The notes beneath the pieces are model-generated. The model was not told the origin of the DNA. It worked only from the letters and a program-made list of their open reading frames with translations, and did not search any database. A stretch of 64,000 bases of DNA from NCBI RefSeq assembly GCF_964048965.1, contig NZ_OZ040189.1:3636501-3700500 (forward strand). The letters run 5' to 3'. Source of the stretch: Tenacibaculum sp. 190130A14a (GTDB lineage Bacteria > Bacteroidota > Bacteroidia > Flavobacteriales > Flavobacteriaceae). Positions 54,900-61,531 of this stretch are shown here, in pieces. How positions within the stretch are numbered: position 1 is the stretch's first letter; each line of letters opens with the position of its first letter. The translations under genes were made by a program, and so were the position numbers.

Positions 54900-55067
54900 T
54901 TATAAGCAAACAGAATTCATAGGCAAAGCACATAACGGAGCTTCCCATTCACCTCCACACAACATACATTGTTCTTTTGTGGTAGGCCAAAATCCGAATC
55001 CTCCAGTAACATTCTTTTGTTGAGATTTGTTTAAAATCTTACCTAAATTTTCTATATGATTTTTCAT
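54900..55067 (-). CDS. GG-leader Cys-rich peptide precursor (4 Cys)
   Basis: A 55-residue precursor with the leader MKNHIENLGK ... VTGG (23 residues), the most diverged of the set. The 32-residue core has four cysteines, with CMLCGG and Trp residues. I start at the ATG at 55067; a longer frame reaching 55199 would run over the neighbouring precursor gene on the same strand. It sits between the two paralogous six-Cys peptides in unit A. Confidence 0.75.
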   Translation of the reverse strand: MKNHIENLGKILNKSQQKNVTGGFGFWPTTKEQCMLCGGEWEAPLCALPMNSVCL

Positions 55068-55089
55068 AATTTGAAAACTGGCTTTAAGA

Positions 55090-55263
55090 TTAATACCAAA
55101 TACAACCAAATCTTGTACATCTACCTGCATCACAGAATTCTCCCCATTGAGTTTGTACACAACATCTGCTTCCGCTTCCGGTACAAGATCCCCAACCACC
55201 GTTTACTTCTTTTTGTTCTGCATTAGTTAACGCTTTTCCTAAGTTTAAAATTGATTTTTTCAT
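55090..55263 (-). CDS. GG-leader Cys-rich peptide precursor (6 Cys), first of unit A
   Basis: A 57-residue precursor translated directly from the sequence. Leader MKKSILNLGK then AEQKEVNGG; core of 34 residues with six cysteines (GSC, RCC, EFC, GRCTRFGC). It is paralogous to the core at 54701-54886. It is the first gene after pseudoknot copy A, whose last base lies 30 bases upstream of the ATG. It overlaps in position with part of a longer open frame of the next gene, which I reject. Confidence 0.82.
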   Translation of the reverse strand: MKKSILNLGKALTNAEQKEVNGGWGSCTGSGSRCCVQTQWGEFCDAGRCTRFGCIWY

Positions 55264-55293
55264 AATAATAAAGTTTAATTAGTTTGATTAAAC

Positions 55294-55340
55294 CCCTGAA
55301 CTATTTAAAGACACTCAAGGTTTATGTCTACTCTTCGCGA
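55294..55340 (-). promoter_or_regulatory. pseudoknot-like leader element, copy A
   Basis: On the minus strand, stem 1 is AGACAT (55324-55329) with GTGTCT (55309-55314). Loop 1 is AAA, stem 2 is CCTTGA (55315-55320) with TCAGGG (55294-55299), and loop 3 is TTAAATAGT. The TCGCGAAGAGT box (55330-55340) precedes it. It lies upstream of the first unit A gene. Confidence 0.6.
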
Positions 55341-55479
55341 TAAAGTATCATTCAAAAACTCATTATATGCAATACATACAATAGTTAAGGAAGAGAGAAA
55401 TTACTATATAAAAGCTAGCATCATATATGACATATAATTAGCTCTCTTCCTATAACCTTTTTATGAGCTTTTATGTTTT

Positions 55480-55653
55480 TTAATATGCTCTACATCTTCC
55501 TGTTAGACAAATCAAAACGCAATCTTTAGGACCACAATCCTGATTAGAACTACATCTTTCCATATGTCTACAGTCAAGGCTCTTACTTCCGTTAATAGCT
55601 TTTTGTTCTGCTCTATTAAGAACTTTCCCTAAGCTTAACATCGATTTTTTCAT
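55480..55653 (-). CDS. GS-type leader Cys-rich peptide precursor (6 Cys)
   Basis: A 57-residue precursor read directly from sequence. Leader MKKSMLSLGK then AEQKAINGS: the double-glycine is replaced by Gly-Ser, a variant some C39 peptidases accept. The 34-residue core has six cysteines (DC, RC, DC, DC, IC, RC) and a basic GRCRAY end. It is the second gene of unit B. Upstream of it lies a decayed version of the leader element (55664-55715), with a TTCAGG half-site. Confidence 0.75.
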   Translation of the reverse strand: MKKSMLSLGKVLNRAEQKAINGSKSLDCRHMERCSSNQDCGPKDCVLICLTGRCRAY

Positions 55654-55715
55654 AATAATATGATTGTATTAATTCAGTTAAGTTCCTGAATTATTATCAA
55701 CAGTAATTAAAGAGA

Positions 55716-55904
55716 TTACTGTAATATTCCCGTTAAACAAGCATGTGTTTGCATCGTACCTAAACAACATCCATTAGACAATGGAAAACCACCACAAGCA
55801 AGACATCTGCTTGGTTCATAAGTTGGACATCCAGTTCCTCCATTGATTTGTTTTTGGGCTTCCTTATTCAACTTCTGACCTAAGTTTAAAATTGATTTTT
55901 TCAT
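55716..55904 (-). CDS. GG-leader Cys-rich peptide precursor (6 Cys), first of unit B
   Basis: A 62-residue precursor. Leader MKKSILNLGQ ... INGG; 39-residue core with six cysteines (TGC, SRC, LACGG, GCC, HAC) and a hydrophobic end. It directly follows pseudoknot copy B, which lies between it and the HlyD gene. Its leader DNA is nearly identical to those of its paralogues. Confidence 0.82.
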   Translation of the reverse strand: MKKSILNLGQKLNKEAQKQINGGTGCPTYEPSRCLACGGFPLSNGCCLGTMQTHACLTGILQ

Positions 55905-55934
55905 AATAATAAGATTTAATTAATTTGATTAAAT

Positions 55935-55981
55935 CCTTGAACAGTTTAAAGACACTCAAGGTTTTTGTCTATCCTTCGCGA
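55935..55981 (-). promoter_or_regulatory. pseudoknot-like leader element, copy B
   Basis: On the minus strand, stem 1 is AGACA (within 55965-55970) with TGTCT (55950-55954). Stem 2 is CCTTGA (55956-55961) with TCAAGG (55935-55940), loop 1 AAA, loop 3 TTAAACTGT. The TCGCGAAGGAT box (55971-55981) lies 5'. It starts 9 bases after the HlyD stop. Confidence 0.6.
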
Positions 55982-55989
55982 AAGGTTTT

Positions 55990-57279
55990 TTATTTGATAA
56001 TATTCTTAAGTTGATAGAAAAATCTCTCTATCAAACGTAAATCTTCTGTTACAATATCAGCTGTCCCCTGCATTTCTTGTCGAAATGCTATTTCTTTTCC
56101 GTAGGTTGTTTTTAAATCTTGTGGTAAATCAACATCTATTAAATAATTGCCTTTTTCATCTGGCAACAACGAAATAAACTTCACTTTTCCATTGAGTTCT
56201 CCAAATTCATCTGAAGGATAGTTCAATAGTTTTATTTGTACTTTTTGTCCTTTTTTAATTTTTCCTGAATTGGCTGCAGGTGCTGTTATTTTTCCTATGT
56301 AAGAAGTACTTATATCTGGAATAATTGTAAAAATCAAATCACCTTGTTGTACATTTTGATTTTTATTCCAATATGATAAAAAAGATACTTTCCCATCTAT
56401 AGAACTAGTTAAGGCATACTGTCTTTCCCAATCTTTAATAGCCTTTCTTAAATATAAAAATGATTGGATTGCCTTCTTTTGCAATCGAATATCATTTTGC
56501 GTCTTCTTAATCGATGTTCCCTTTAAGTTTCTATTAGAATTACTAATAAGTTCACGCATTTGAGAAATGGAAGTTTCTAAACTTTGATGTGCTCTTTGAG
56601 CTTGTAAAAAAGCCACTTCTCTCAGTCCCTTTTCTTTAGCAGAAATAACTCCCTTTTCATACATTTTACGGCTTCGTTCTAAATCACTTTCTTTTATAAG
56701 GAGCTCCTTGCTACTTATTTCTCTTTGAGACAAAAGGATTTGTAGCCTACTCCTTGATTCAAACACAGACATTTGATTAGCAAGACTCTCAGATTTATAT
56801 GGAGTTAGTTCTTTATTTAAAATATACTCAGAGTAATCGTTTTCAAATTGCGCATAACTAGTAGTAATATCTCCTAAAATCATAGGAGGTATTTCATCTA
56901 TAGGAAACTTGAATTTATCAGAATGAATTTTAATGGTATCTACGATACTTTTTAATAACAAAACATCTTTATAAGAAGCACTGTTTTCTATAACAGCTAA
57001 TATTTCTCCAGACTTTACTTTACTGTCATCAGTAGTTAAAAAAGTTTCAAATCTTCCCTTTGCATTGGCATATATCTTTTCTGGAGGAAATGAAGTGGTT
57101 ACCATTACCTGTGAAGAAATAACATCTGGATACCTCACAAACCAAGAGATAAACAATAACATTAAAATTAACAAAAGAAACAAGGTATTCCCCCAACGAA
57201 TCATCCAATTGGGCATTTGAGTTAAAATCTCCTGTACTTCTTCACTTCGAATTTCTATTTCTGAATTACTTTGTGGCAT
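55990..57279 (-). CDS. HlyD-family periplasmic adaptor for peptide export
   Basis: A 429-residue membrane fusion protein. A short cytoplasmic N-terminus is followed by one membrane helix (about residues 29-48, LFLLLILMLLFISWFV). Then come a biotinyl-lipoyl/beta-barrel region and a long coiled-coil hairpin (about 150-290: ISSKELLIKESDLERSRKMY). The barrel ends GKVSFLSYWNKNQNVQQGDL. It joins the inner-membrane ABC exporter to an outer-membrane channel, which is not in the window. It follows four peptide genes in unit C, after a terminator-like hairpin. Confidence 0.9.
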   Translation of the reverse strand: MPQSNSEIEIRSEEVQEILTQMPNWMIRWGNTLFLLLILMLLFISWFVRYPDVISSQVMVTTSFPPEKIYANAKGRFETFLTTDDSKVKSGEILAVIENSASYKDVLLLKSIVDTIKIHSDKFKFPIDEIPPMILGDITTSYAQFENDYSEYILNKELTPYKSESLANQMSVFESRSRLQILLSQREISSKELLIKESDLERSRKMYEKGVISAKEKGLREVAFLQAQRAHQSLETSISQMRELISNSNRNLKGTSIKKTQNDIRLQKKAIQSFLYLRKAIKDWERQYALTSSIDGKVSFLSYWNKNQNVQQGDLIFTIIPDISTSYIGKITAPAANSGKIKKGQKVQIKLLNYPSDEFGELNGKVKFISLLPDEKGNYLIDVDLPQDLKTTYGKEIAFRQEMQGTADIVTEDLRLIERFFYQLKNIIK

Positions 57280-57298
57280 AAATTTTAGATAAAATGTA

Positions 57299-57328
57299 AA
57301 AGAGGAGGGATCATAATTCCTCCTCTTT
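57299..57328 (-). terminator. hairpin between the last unit C peptide and the HlyD gene
   Basis: AAAGAGGAGG and CCTCCTCTTT form a 10-bp stem; on the minus strand it continues TACATTTTAT. The weak T-run suggests partial readthrough, giving more peptide mRNA than adaptor mRNA. Confidence 0.6.
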
Positions 57329-57335
57329 GATATAA

Positions 57336-57527
57336 TTAATAAGCTACAATACAGCAGTTATTTCTACAAAATGTAGGTGCTCCTGGTAAAATATTATTTA
57401 CACAATCATTACAATTGTTTACATAATAAGAACCAAAACCTCCACAAGTGTTTCCAAAGCCTCCGTTAACGGCTTTTTGTTCTGCTTTATTCAAGCTTTT
57501 TCCTAAGTTTAATATTGACTTCTTCAT
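57336..57527 (-). CDS. GG-leader Cys-rich peptide precursor (6 Cys), last of unit C peptides
   Basis: A 63-residue precursor. Leader MKKSILNLGK ... VNGG; 40-residue core with six cysteines (NTCGG, NNC, DC, TFC, NCC) rich in Asn and Gly. The ATG at 57527 is chosen because it starts the shared leader; an in-frame codon at 57569 overlaps the preceding gene. It is followed by a hairpin and then the HlyD gene. Confidence 0.82.
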   Translation of the reverse strand: MKKSILNLGKSLNKAEQKAVNGGFGNTCGGFGSYYVNNCNDCVNNILPGAPTFCRNNCCIVAY

Positions 57528-57541
57528 TCTAGTACGTATTA

Positions 57542-57697
57542 TTAATGAGGCATATAGTAACAAATACAATCTATAATAATATAGTTTGACCCATCACATA
57601 TAGGAAGCACCTTGCACCCTTTAATCGATCCTCCATTAATATTCTTTTGATTGTCTTTATTAAGTACCTTCCCTAAGTTTAAAATTGACTTCTTCAT
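57542..57697 (-). CDS. GG-leader peptide precursor (4 Cys)
   Basis: A 51-residue precursor, the shortest. Leader MKKSILNLGK then NQKNINGG; 28-residue core with four cysteines (KGC, PIC, IIDC, IC) and a hydrophobic NYIIID stretch. It starts 5 bases after the previous gene's stop and ends 14 bases before the next ATG, so it is embedded in unit C. I found it by translating the gap, since it is shorter than 60 codons. Confidence 0.75.
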   Translation of the reverse strand: MKKSILNLGKVLNKDNQKNINGGSIKGCKVLPICDGSNYIIIDCICYYMPH

Positions 57698-57702
57698 AAC
57701 TA

Positions 57703-57903
57703 TTAAAATTCAATTCTGTTTCTACAAACTTCTGAAGTACATGTATAAAATGGGTCACTTGCTATAAAAGGATAATTACTTATCCAAAACCCTTGCGTTC
57801 TTGTACAACAAAATTGATATAATGTAGGAATAAACCCTCCATTAATTCGTTTTTGGTTTTCTCTATTTAACGCTTTCCCTAAGTTTAAAATTGACTTTTT
57901 CAT
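57703..57903 (-). CDS. GG-leader peptide precursor (4 Cys)
   Basis: A 66-residue precursor. Leader MKKSILNLGK ... INGG; 43-residue core with four cysteines (QFCC, YTC, EVC) and many aromatic residues, especially in GFWISNYPFIASDPFY. It is second in unit C, 12 bases after the stop of the first gene. It has the most aromatic core and may act on membranes, which is inference only. Confidence 0.8.
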   Translation of the reverse strand: MKKSILNLGKALNRENQKRINGGFIPTLYQFCCTRTQGFWISNYPFIASDPFYTCTSEVCRNRIEF

Positions 57904-57915
57904 TCTATATCTATT

Positions 57916-58113
57916 TTAAATTCCGAAACAATTAACGCTTACTAAAACTCTCATTTTACAGTTATCTGGAAGTGCATGATATTGCTCACAAGTACCACAT
58001 CCCATTCCAGGAATTCCATAGCAAATTGGCCCTGGGCAGCTACTTCCTCCATTAACTTGTTTTTGCTCAGCTTTATTTAAAGCCTTACCTAAGTTTAAAA
58101 TTGACTTTTTCAT
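57916..58113 (-). CDS. GG-leader Cys-rich peptide precursor (6 Cys), first of unit C
   Basis: A 65-residue precursor. Leader MKKSILNLGK ... VNGG; 42-residue core with six cysteines (SSC, PIC, MGCGTC, NC, NC) and Gly/Pro-rich first half. It follows pseudoknot copy C, whose 3' end lies 28 bases before the ATG. It heads a four-peptide run ending at the HlyD gene. Confidence 0.82.
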   Translation of the reverse strand: MKKSILNLGKALNKAEQKQVNGGSSCPGPICYGIPGMGCGTCEQYHALPDNCKMRVLVSVNCFGI

Positions 58114-58141
58114 TTTTTAAATGATTTATAATTTAATAAAT

Positions 58142-58188
58142 CCTCGAACAGTTTAAAGACACTCAAGGTTTGCGTCTATTCTTCGCGA
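58142..58188 (-). promoter_or_regulatory. pseudoknot-like leader element, copy C
   Basis: Minus strand: stem 1 AGACGC (58172-58177) with GTGTCT (58157-58162), one G-T pair. Stem 2 CCTTGA (58163-58168) with TCGAGG (58142-58147), one T-G pair. Loop 1 is AAA, loop 3 TTAAACTGT, with TCGCGAAGAAT upstream. The changes versus other copies keep pairing. Confidence 0.6.
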
Positions 58189-58263
58189 AAAAATTATTGA
58201 AACAAACAGACCTCTTATCTTTTATAAGGTAATCTATTTATTTGCTAAAGCATAAAACATGTT

Positions 58264-58288
58264 CATCACACGGCTAATTATTGTGATG
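58264..58288. repeat. inverted repeat in the gap before unit C
   Basis: CATCACA (58264-58270) and TGTGATG (58282-58288) are exact 7-base inverted repeats 11 bases apart, in the 211-base gap between the Gly-rich peptide gene and copy C. It may be an operator or a weak terminator; it has no long T-run. Confidence 0.35.
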
Positions 58289-58399
58289 TAAATATGATGC
58301 GTAAAATGCTTATTATTTTGATAAATTCTGATGAGCATACTTTACTGTTTTCATTAACTCATCTATTTATGTTTTGATTCTAATTTCAAACAATCACTA

Positions 58400-58618
58400 T
58401 TAAACCGGATCTACAGGACCTCCTCCTGAACCTCCATTTCCAGGATTTCCGTTTCCTCCTCCACCTGATCTACAACTACAAAAAAGTGGCTTTGCTATCA
58501 TACTTTGTGTTAATGGGTCTAATGCACACCATTCAAAACAAGGTATTCCACCTCCAGTAATTGTTTTTTGCTCAACTCTATTTAGGGCTTTTCCTAAAGT
58601 TAAAATTGATTTTTTCAT
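58400..58618 (-). CDS. GG-leader peptide precursor with Gly-rich tail (4 Cys), unit D
   Basis: A 72-residue precursor, the longest. Leader MKKSILTLGK ... ITGG; 49-residue core with four cysteines in the first half (IPC, EWC, FC, SC) and a low-complexity Gly/Asn/Pro tail from about residue 52 ending GGPVDPV. Such flexible tails are unlike the other cores and might be a receptor-binding or linker part. It is alone in unit D behind copy D, just downstream of the exporter gene. Confidence 0.78.
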   Translation of the reverse strand: MKKSILTLGKALNRVEQKTITGGGIPCFEWCALDPLTQSMIAKPLFCSCRSGGGGNGNPGNGGSGGGPVDPV

Positions 58619-58649
58619 AATTAAAAAATTTTAAGTTTGGTTAGTTGTT

Positions 58650-58685
58650 CCTTGAGCTATTTAAAGACATTCAAGGTTTATGTCT
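58650..58685 (-). promoter_or_regulatory. pseudoknot-like leader element, copy D
   Basis: Minus strand: stem 1 AGACAT (58680-58685) with ATGTCT (58665-58670), fully paired. Stem 2 CCTTGA (58671-58676) with TCAAGG (58650-58655), loop 3 TTAAATAGC. It lies three bases after the exporter stop and lacks the TCGCGAAGA box because coding sequence is there. Confidence 0.6.
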
Positions 58686-58688
58686 GTT

Positions 58689-60875
58689 TTATTTACCTAG
58701 GTCTAATTGATTCTTTACTAAGTGATAATAACTTCCTTTTAATTTGATTAACTCTTGATGAGTTCCTTTTTCAATGATCTTTCCTTTGTCTAATACCACA
58801 ATTTGATGTGCATTTTTTACCGTACTCAACCTATGGGCAATCACCACTGCAGTTTTATCTGCAAAAAAGGTGTTCAGTTTTCCCATAATTACCTTTTCAT
58901 TATTGGCATCTAAAGCACTAGTAGCTTCATCAAAGAATAAGAACTTCGGATTTTTATATACAGACCTAGCAATGAGTAAACGTTGCTTTTGTCCTGTACT
59001 TAGTCCATTACCTTCACTTCCTATCTTGGTATTGTATCCTAAAGGCAAGCTCTCTATATAATCAGAGATGTTTGCTACATCGATAGCATGTGCTAGCTTC
59101 TCTTTATCTACATAATCTTCTCCTACAGCAATGTTCTTAGCAATAGAATCATTAAAGATGTATCCTTCTTGCATCACCACTCCACAGTTTCTTCTCCATT
59201 CCTTTTGTGAGATATTCTTTAAATTGAAATTGTTAATCATAATATCTCCTTTGTCTACTTGGTAAAAGCCTAACAATAGTTTCATAAGTGTAGACTTTCC
59301 ACTACCACTAACTCCTACAATAGCGGTAGTCTTATTAGCCGGTATTTCAAGAGATAAATCTTTTAACACAGGTTCTAATCCTCCAGTATATCTAAAAGAG
59401 ATATTGTTGAGTTTGATGGCTGCATTTGGAGGAATTTGTGTTACTTTTTCATCTTCTGGTTTTTCCTCATCTTCCATGTTGTGTATTTCTCCTAACCTGT
59501 CTACCGATATTTGTGCATCTTGTACATCTCTCATAAAATTGATTAGCTGTGTAATAGGACCATTTAATTGTCCTACGATATAACTAATAGCCATCATCAT
59601 ACCTAGTGTGATGTTTCCATCAATTACTAGTTTGGCAGAGAGTATGGTAATGAACATGTTTTTAAGTTCGTTGATAAAGTTAGATCCTACACTTTGTGTT
59701 TGTTCTAAGGCTAAACTTTTGGTCGCTACTTTAAACAACCTGGCTTGTACATATTCCCAATTCCATCGCATACGTCTTTCGGCATTATGGAGTTTTATTT
59801 CCTGCATTCCATTGATCAGCTCAATCACTTTACTTTGTTCTTGACTTACTTGAGAGAATCGTTTGTAATCAAGCTCTTTTCGTTTCTTAAAGAAGAAAAG
59901 TACCCAACCGAAATACAAGACACTTCCCAGTACAAAAACACCAAATATTTGTAAGCTATAGTATGCCAGTACAAAACTGAATATGATTAAATTGAAAAAG
60001 GAGAACAATACTGTTAAAGAGGATGTCGTTAAGATTCTCTCAATACGTTTATGATCATTGATTCTTTGTAATAAATCTCCTGTCATTCTCACATCAAAAT
60101 AAGAAATAGGTAATTTCATTAACTTGATGAAAAAATCGGAAATCAAAGAAATATTGATTCTTGTACTAAGATGTAATAGAATCCAACTTCTAATAATCTC
60201 TAAAGAAGCTTTTCCAATAAACAAGAACAACTGTGCAAATAAGATTAAGTACACAAAGTTGATGTCTTGATTCTTAATACCAACATCTACCACACTTTGG
60301 GTTAAAAAAGGAAGAATTAATTGTAATAAACTTCCTGCTAATAGCCCAATGATTAACTGAACAACAAACTTTTTGTATTTAAAGAGATATCTGAAAATAA
60401 ATCCAAAGCCAAACTTTTCATCTTCTTCAAACTCCTCGCTGTAAAACTTAGGAGTAGGTTCAACAAGTAACGCAATACCTTCTTCTGTGTTTTCATCGGC
60501 ATTGTTACCTATCCAATGTTGAATGAATTCTTCTTTGGTAAAGGTGATGAGCCCATGAGCAGGATCAGAAATGTATACTGTATCCTTTTTGATTTTATAT
60601 AAAACTACATAGTGATTTTTATTCCAATGGATAATACACGGAAAAGGAGCTTCTTTAAGCTTATTAAACGCTAGTTTTATCCCTAAGGATTTGAATCCGA
60701 TTGATTCAACAGCCTCACTTAATCCTAATAAACTACTACCTTCTCTAGTGGTCTCACTTAATTTACGTAGTTGTTGTGTGTTAATTGTTTTACCATAATG
60801 TTTTGCAATGATCTTGATACATGTTGGACCACAATCTTTTGCTTCAGTTTGTCGATAGTTTGGAAATCTTTTCAA
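58689..60875 (-). CDS. peptidase-containing ABC exporter (C39 type)
   Basis: A 728-residue PCAT. The C39 peptidase (residues 1-140) has the oxyanion Gln9, catalytic Cys15 in AKDCGPTC, the His in NKNHYVVLY and the Asp in SDPAHG. Five or six membrane helices follow (about 165-440), then the ATPase with Walker A GVSGSGKST, signature LSTGQKQR and Walker B FLFFDEATSALDA. It would cleave the leaders after GG and export the cores. All catalytic residues are present, so it is predicted active. A perfect hairpin lies just upstream of its start. Confidence 0.93.
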   Translation of the reverse strand: MKRFPNYRQTEAKDCGPTCIKIIAKHYGKTINTQQLRKLSETTREGSSLLGLSEAVESIGFKSLGIKLAFNKLKEAPFPCIIHWNKNHYVVLYKIKKDTVYISDPAHGLITFTKEEFIQHWIGNNADENTEEGIALLVEPTPKFYSEEFEEDEKFGFGFIFRYLFKYKKFVVQLIIGLLAGSLLQLILPFLTQSVVDVGIKNQDINFVYLILFAQLFLFIGKASLEIIRSWILLHLSTRINISLISDFFIKLMKLPISYFDVRMTGDLLQRINDHKRIERILTTSSLTVLFSFFNLIIFSFVLAYYSLQIFGVFVLGSVLYFGWVLFFFKKRKELDYKRFSQVSQEQSKVIELINGMQEIKLHNAERRMRWNWEYVQARLFKVATKSLALEQTQSVGSNFINELKNMFITILSAKLVIDGNITLGMMMAISYIVGQLNGPITQLINFMRDVQDAQISVDRLGEIHNMEDEEKPEDEKVTQIPPNAAIKLNNISFRYTGGLEPVLKDLSLEIPANKTTAIVGVSGSGKSTLMKLLLGFYQVDKGDIMINNFNLKNISQKEWRRNCGVVMQEGYIFNDSIAKNIAVGEDYVDKEKLAHAIDVANISDYIESLPLGYNTKIGSEGNGLSTGQKQRLLIARSVYKNPKFLFFDEATSALDANNEKVIMGKLNTFFADKTAVVIAHRLSTVKNAHQIVVLDKGKIIEKGTHQELIKLKGSYYHLVKNQLDLGK

Positions 60876-60903
60876 TGAATGTTCTCTTATAATATTATAA
60901 CAA

Positions 60904-60937
60904 ATCTAAAGTCTATAATACCCCATAGACTTTAGAT
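60904..60937 (-). terminator. 13-bp perfect hairpin between the unit E peptides and the exporter
   Basis: ATCTAAAGTCTAT (60904-60916) and ATAGACTTTAGAT (60925-60937) pair fully around an 8-base loop, 28 bases upstream of the exporter ATG. On the minus strand the stem is followed by TTGTTATAATATT, a moderate T/A tract, so termination or mRNA stabilisation is possible. Confidence 0.62.
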
Positions 60938-61080
60938 CAAAATGCCTACTAATTTAAAGTTTATTTTTCTCGTTGACCTTATTTTCAACAAACAGCTACA
61001 AGCTCAAACTTACAACTGATAAAGAAAACCATATTCAAAAATTTATCCTTAAAATATGATTATCTATCTTCTAGGTGTTC

Positions 61081-61293
61081 TTAGATACAACAGCTTGAAG
61101 AAGGGTGATACTGACATCCAGAAATATATGTACCTCCACAACTAGGGTTGTTCAATGCTACATGACTTGTTGTACAACATCGCAGCGCTGGGTTACAGCA
61201 TCTAGTTGGTTTTAAAGGACCAAATCCACCATCAATCTTCTTTTGTTCTGTTCTATTTAAAACTTTTCCAAGGTTTAAAATTCTATTTTTCAT
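61081..61293 (-). CDS. GG-leader Cys-rich peptide precursor (8 Cys), second of unit E
   Basis: A 70-residue precursor. Leader MKNRILNLGK ... IDGG; 47-residue core with eight cysteines, including three CC pairs (TRCC, LRCC, SSCC), the most in the family. Four disulfides are possible. It follows the first unit E gene after 21 bases and precedes the hairpin before the exporter gene. Confidence 0.82.
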   Translation of the reverse strand: MKNRILNLGKVLNRTEQKKIDGGFGPLKPTRCCNPALRCCTTSHVALNNPSCGGTYISGCQYHPSSSCCI

Positions 61294-61314
61294 TGTACGT
61301 TATTTTTTCAATTA

Positions 61315-61506
61315 TTAATAACACGCCCAACATTGTCCGTTACAATAATCTGTACCGTACGTTCCCATTGAACAATGAGATGGGTTTACAATGATTCCAC
61401 CTGTTCCGCCACAACAAAACTTAAGAGATGGTCTAATACCTCCATCAATTCGCTTTTGTTCAGCCTTATTCAAGGCTTTTCCTAAATTCAAAATTGATTT
61501 TTTCAT
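61315..61506 (-). CDS. GG-leader Cys-rich peptide precursor (6 Cys), first of unit E
   Basis: A 63-residue precursor. Leader MKKSILNLGK ... IDGG; 40-residue core with six cysteines (KFCC, SHC, DYC, GQC, WAC). The ATG at 61506 starts the shared leader; an upstream in-frame codon at 61551 falls inside pseudoknot copy E. It is the first peptide gene downstream of the VKOR-thioredoxin gene. Confidence 0.82.
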   Translation of the reverse strand: MKKSILNLGKALNKAEQKRIDGGIRPSLKFCCGGTGGIIVNPSHCSMGTYGTDYCNGQCWACY

Positions 61507-61531
61507 AATTAAAATATTAAGGTTACTTTTG

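Noticed and set aside
55068..55199. N-terminal extension of the 54900-55067 peptide gene to 55199
   Set aside because: It would run over the neighbouring precursor gene (55090-55263); the shared leader starts at 55067.
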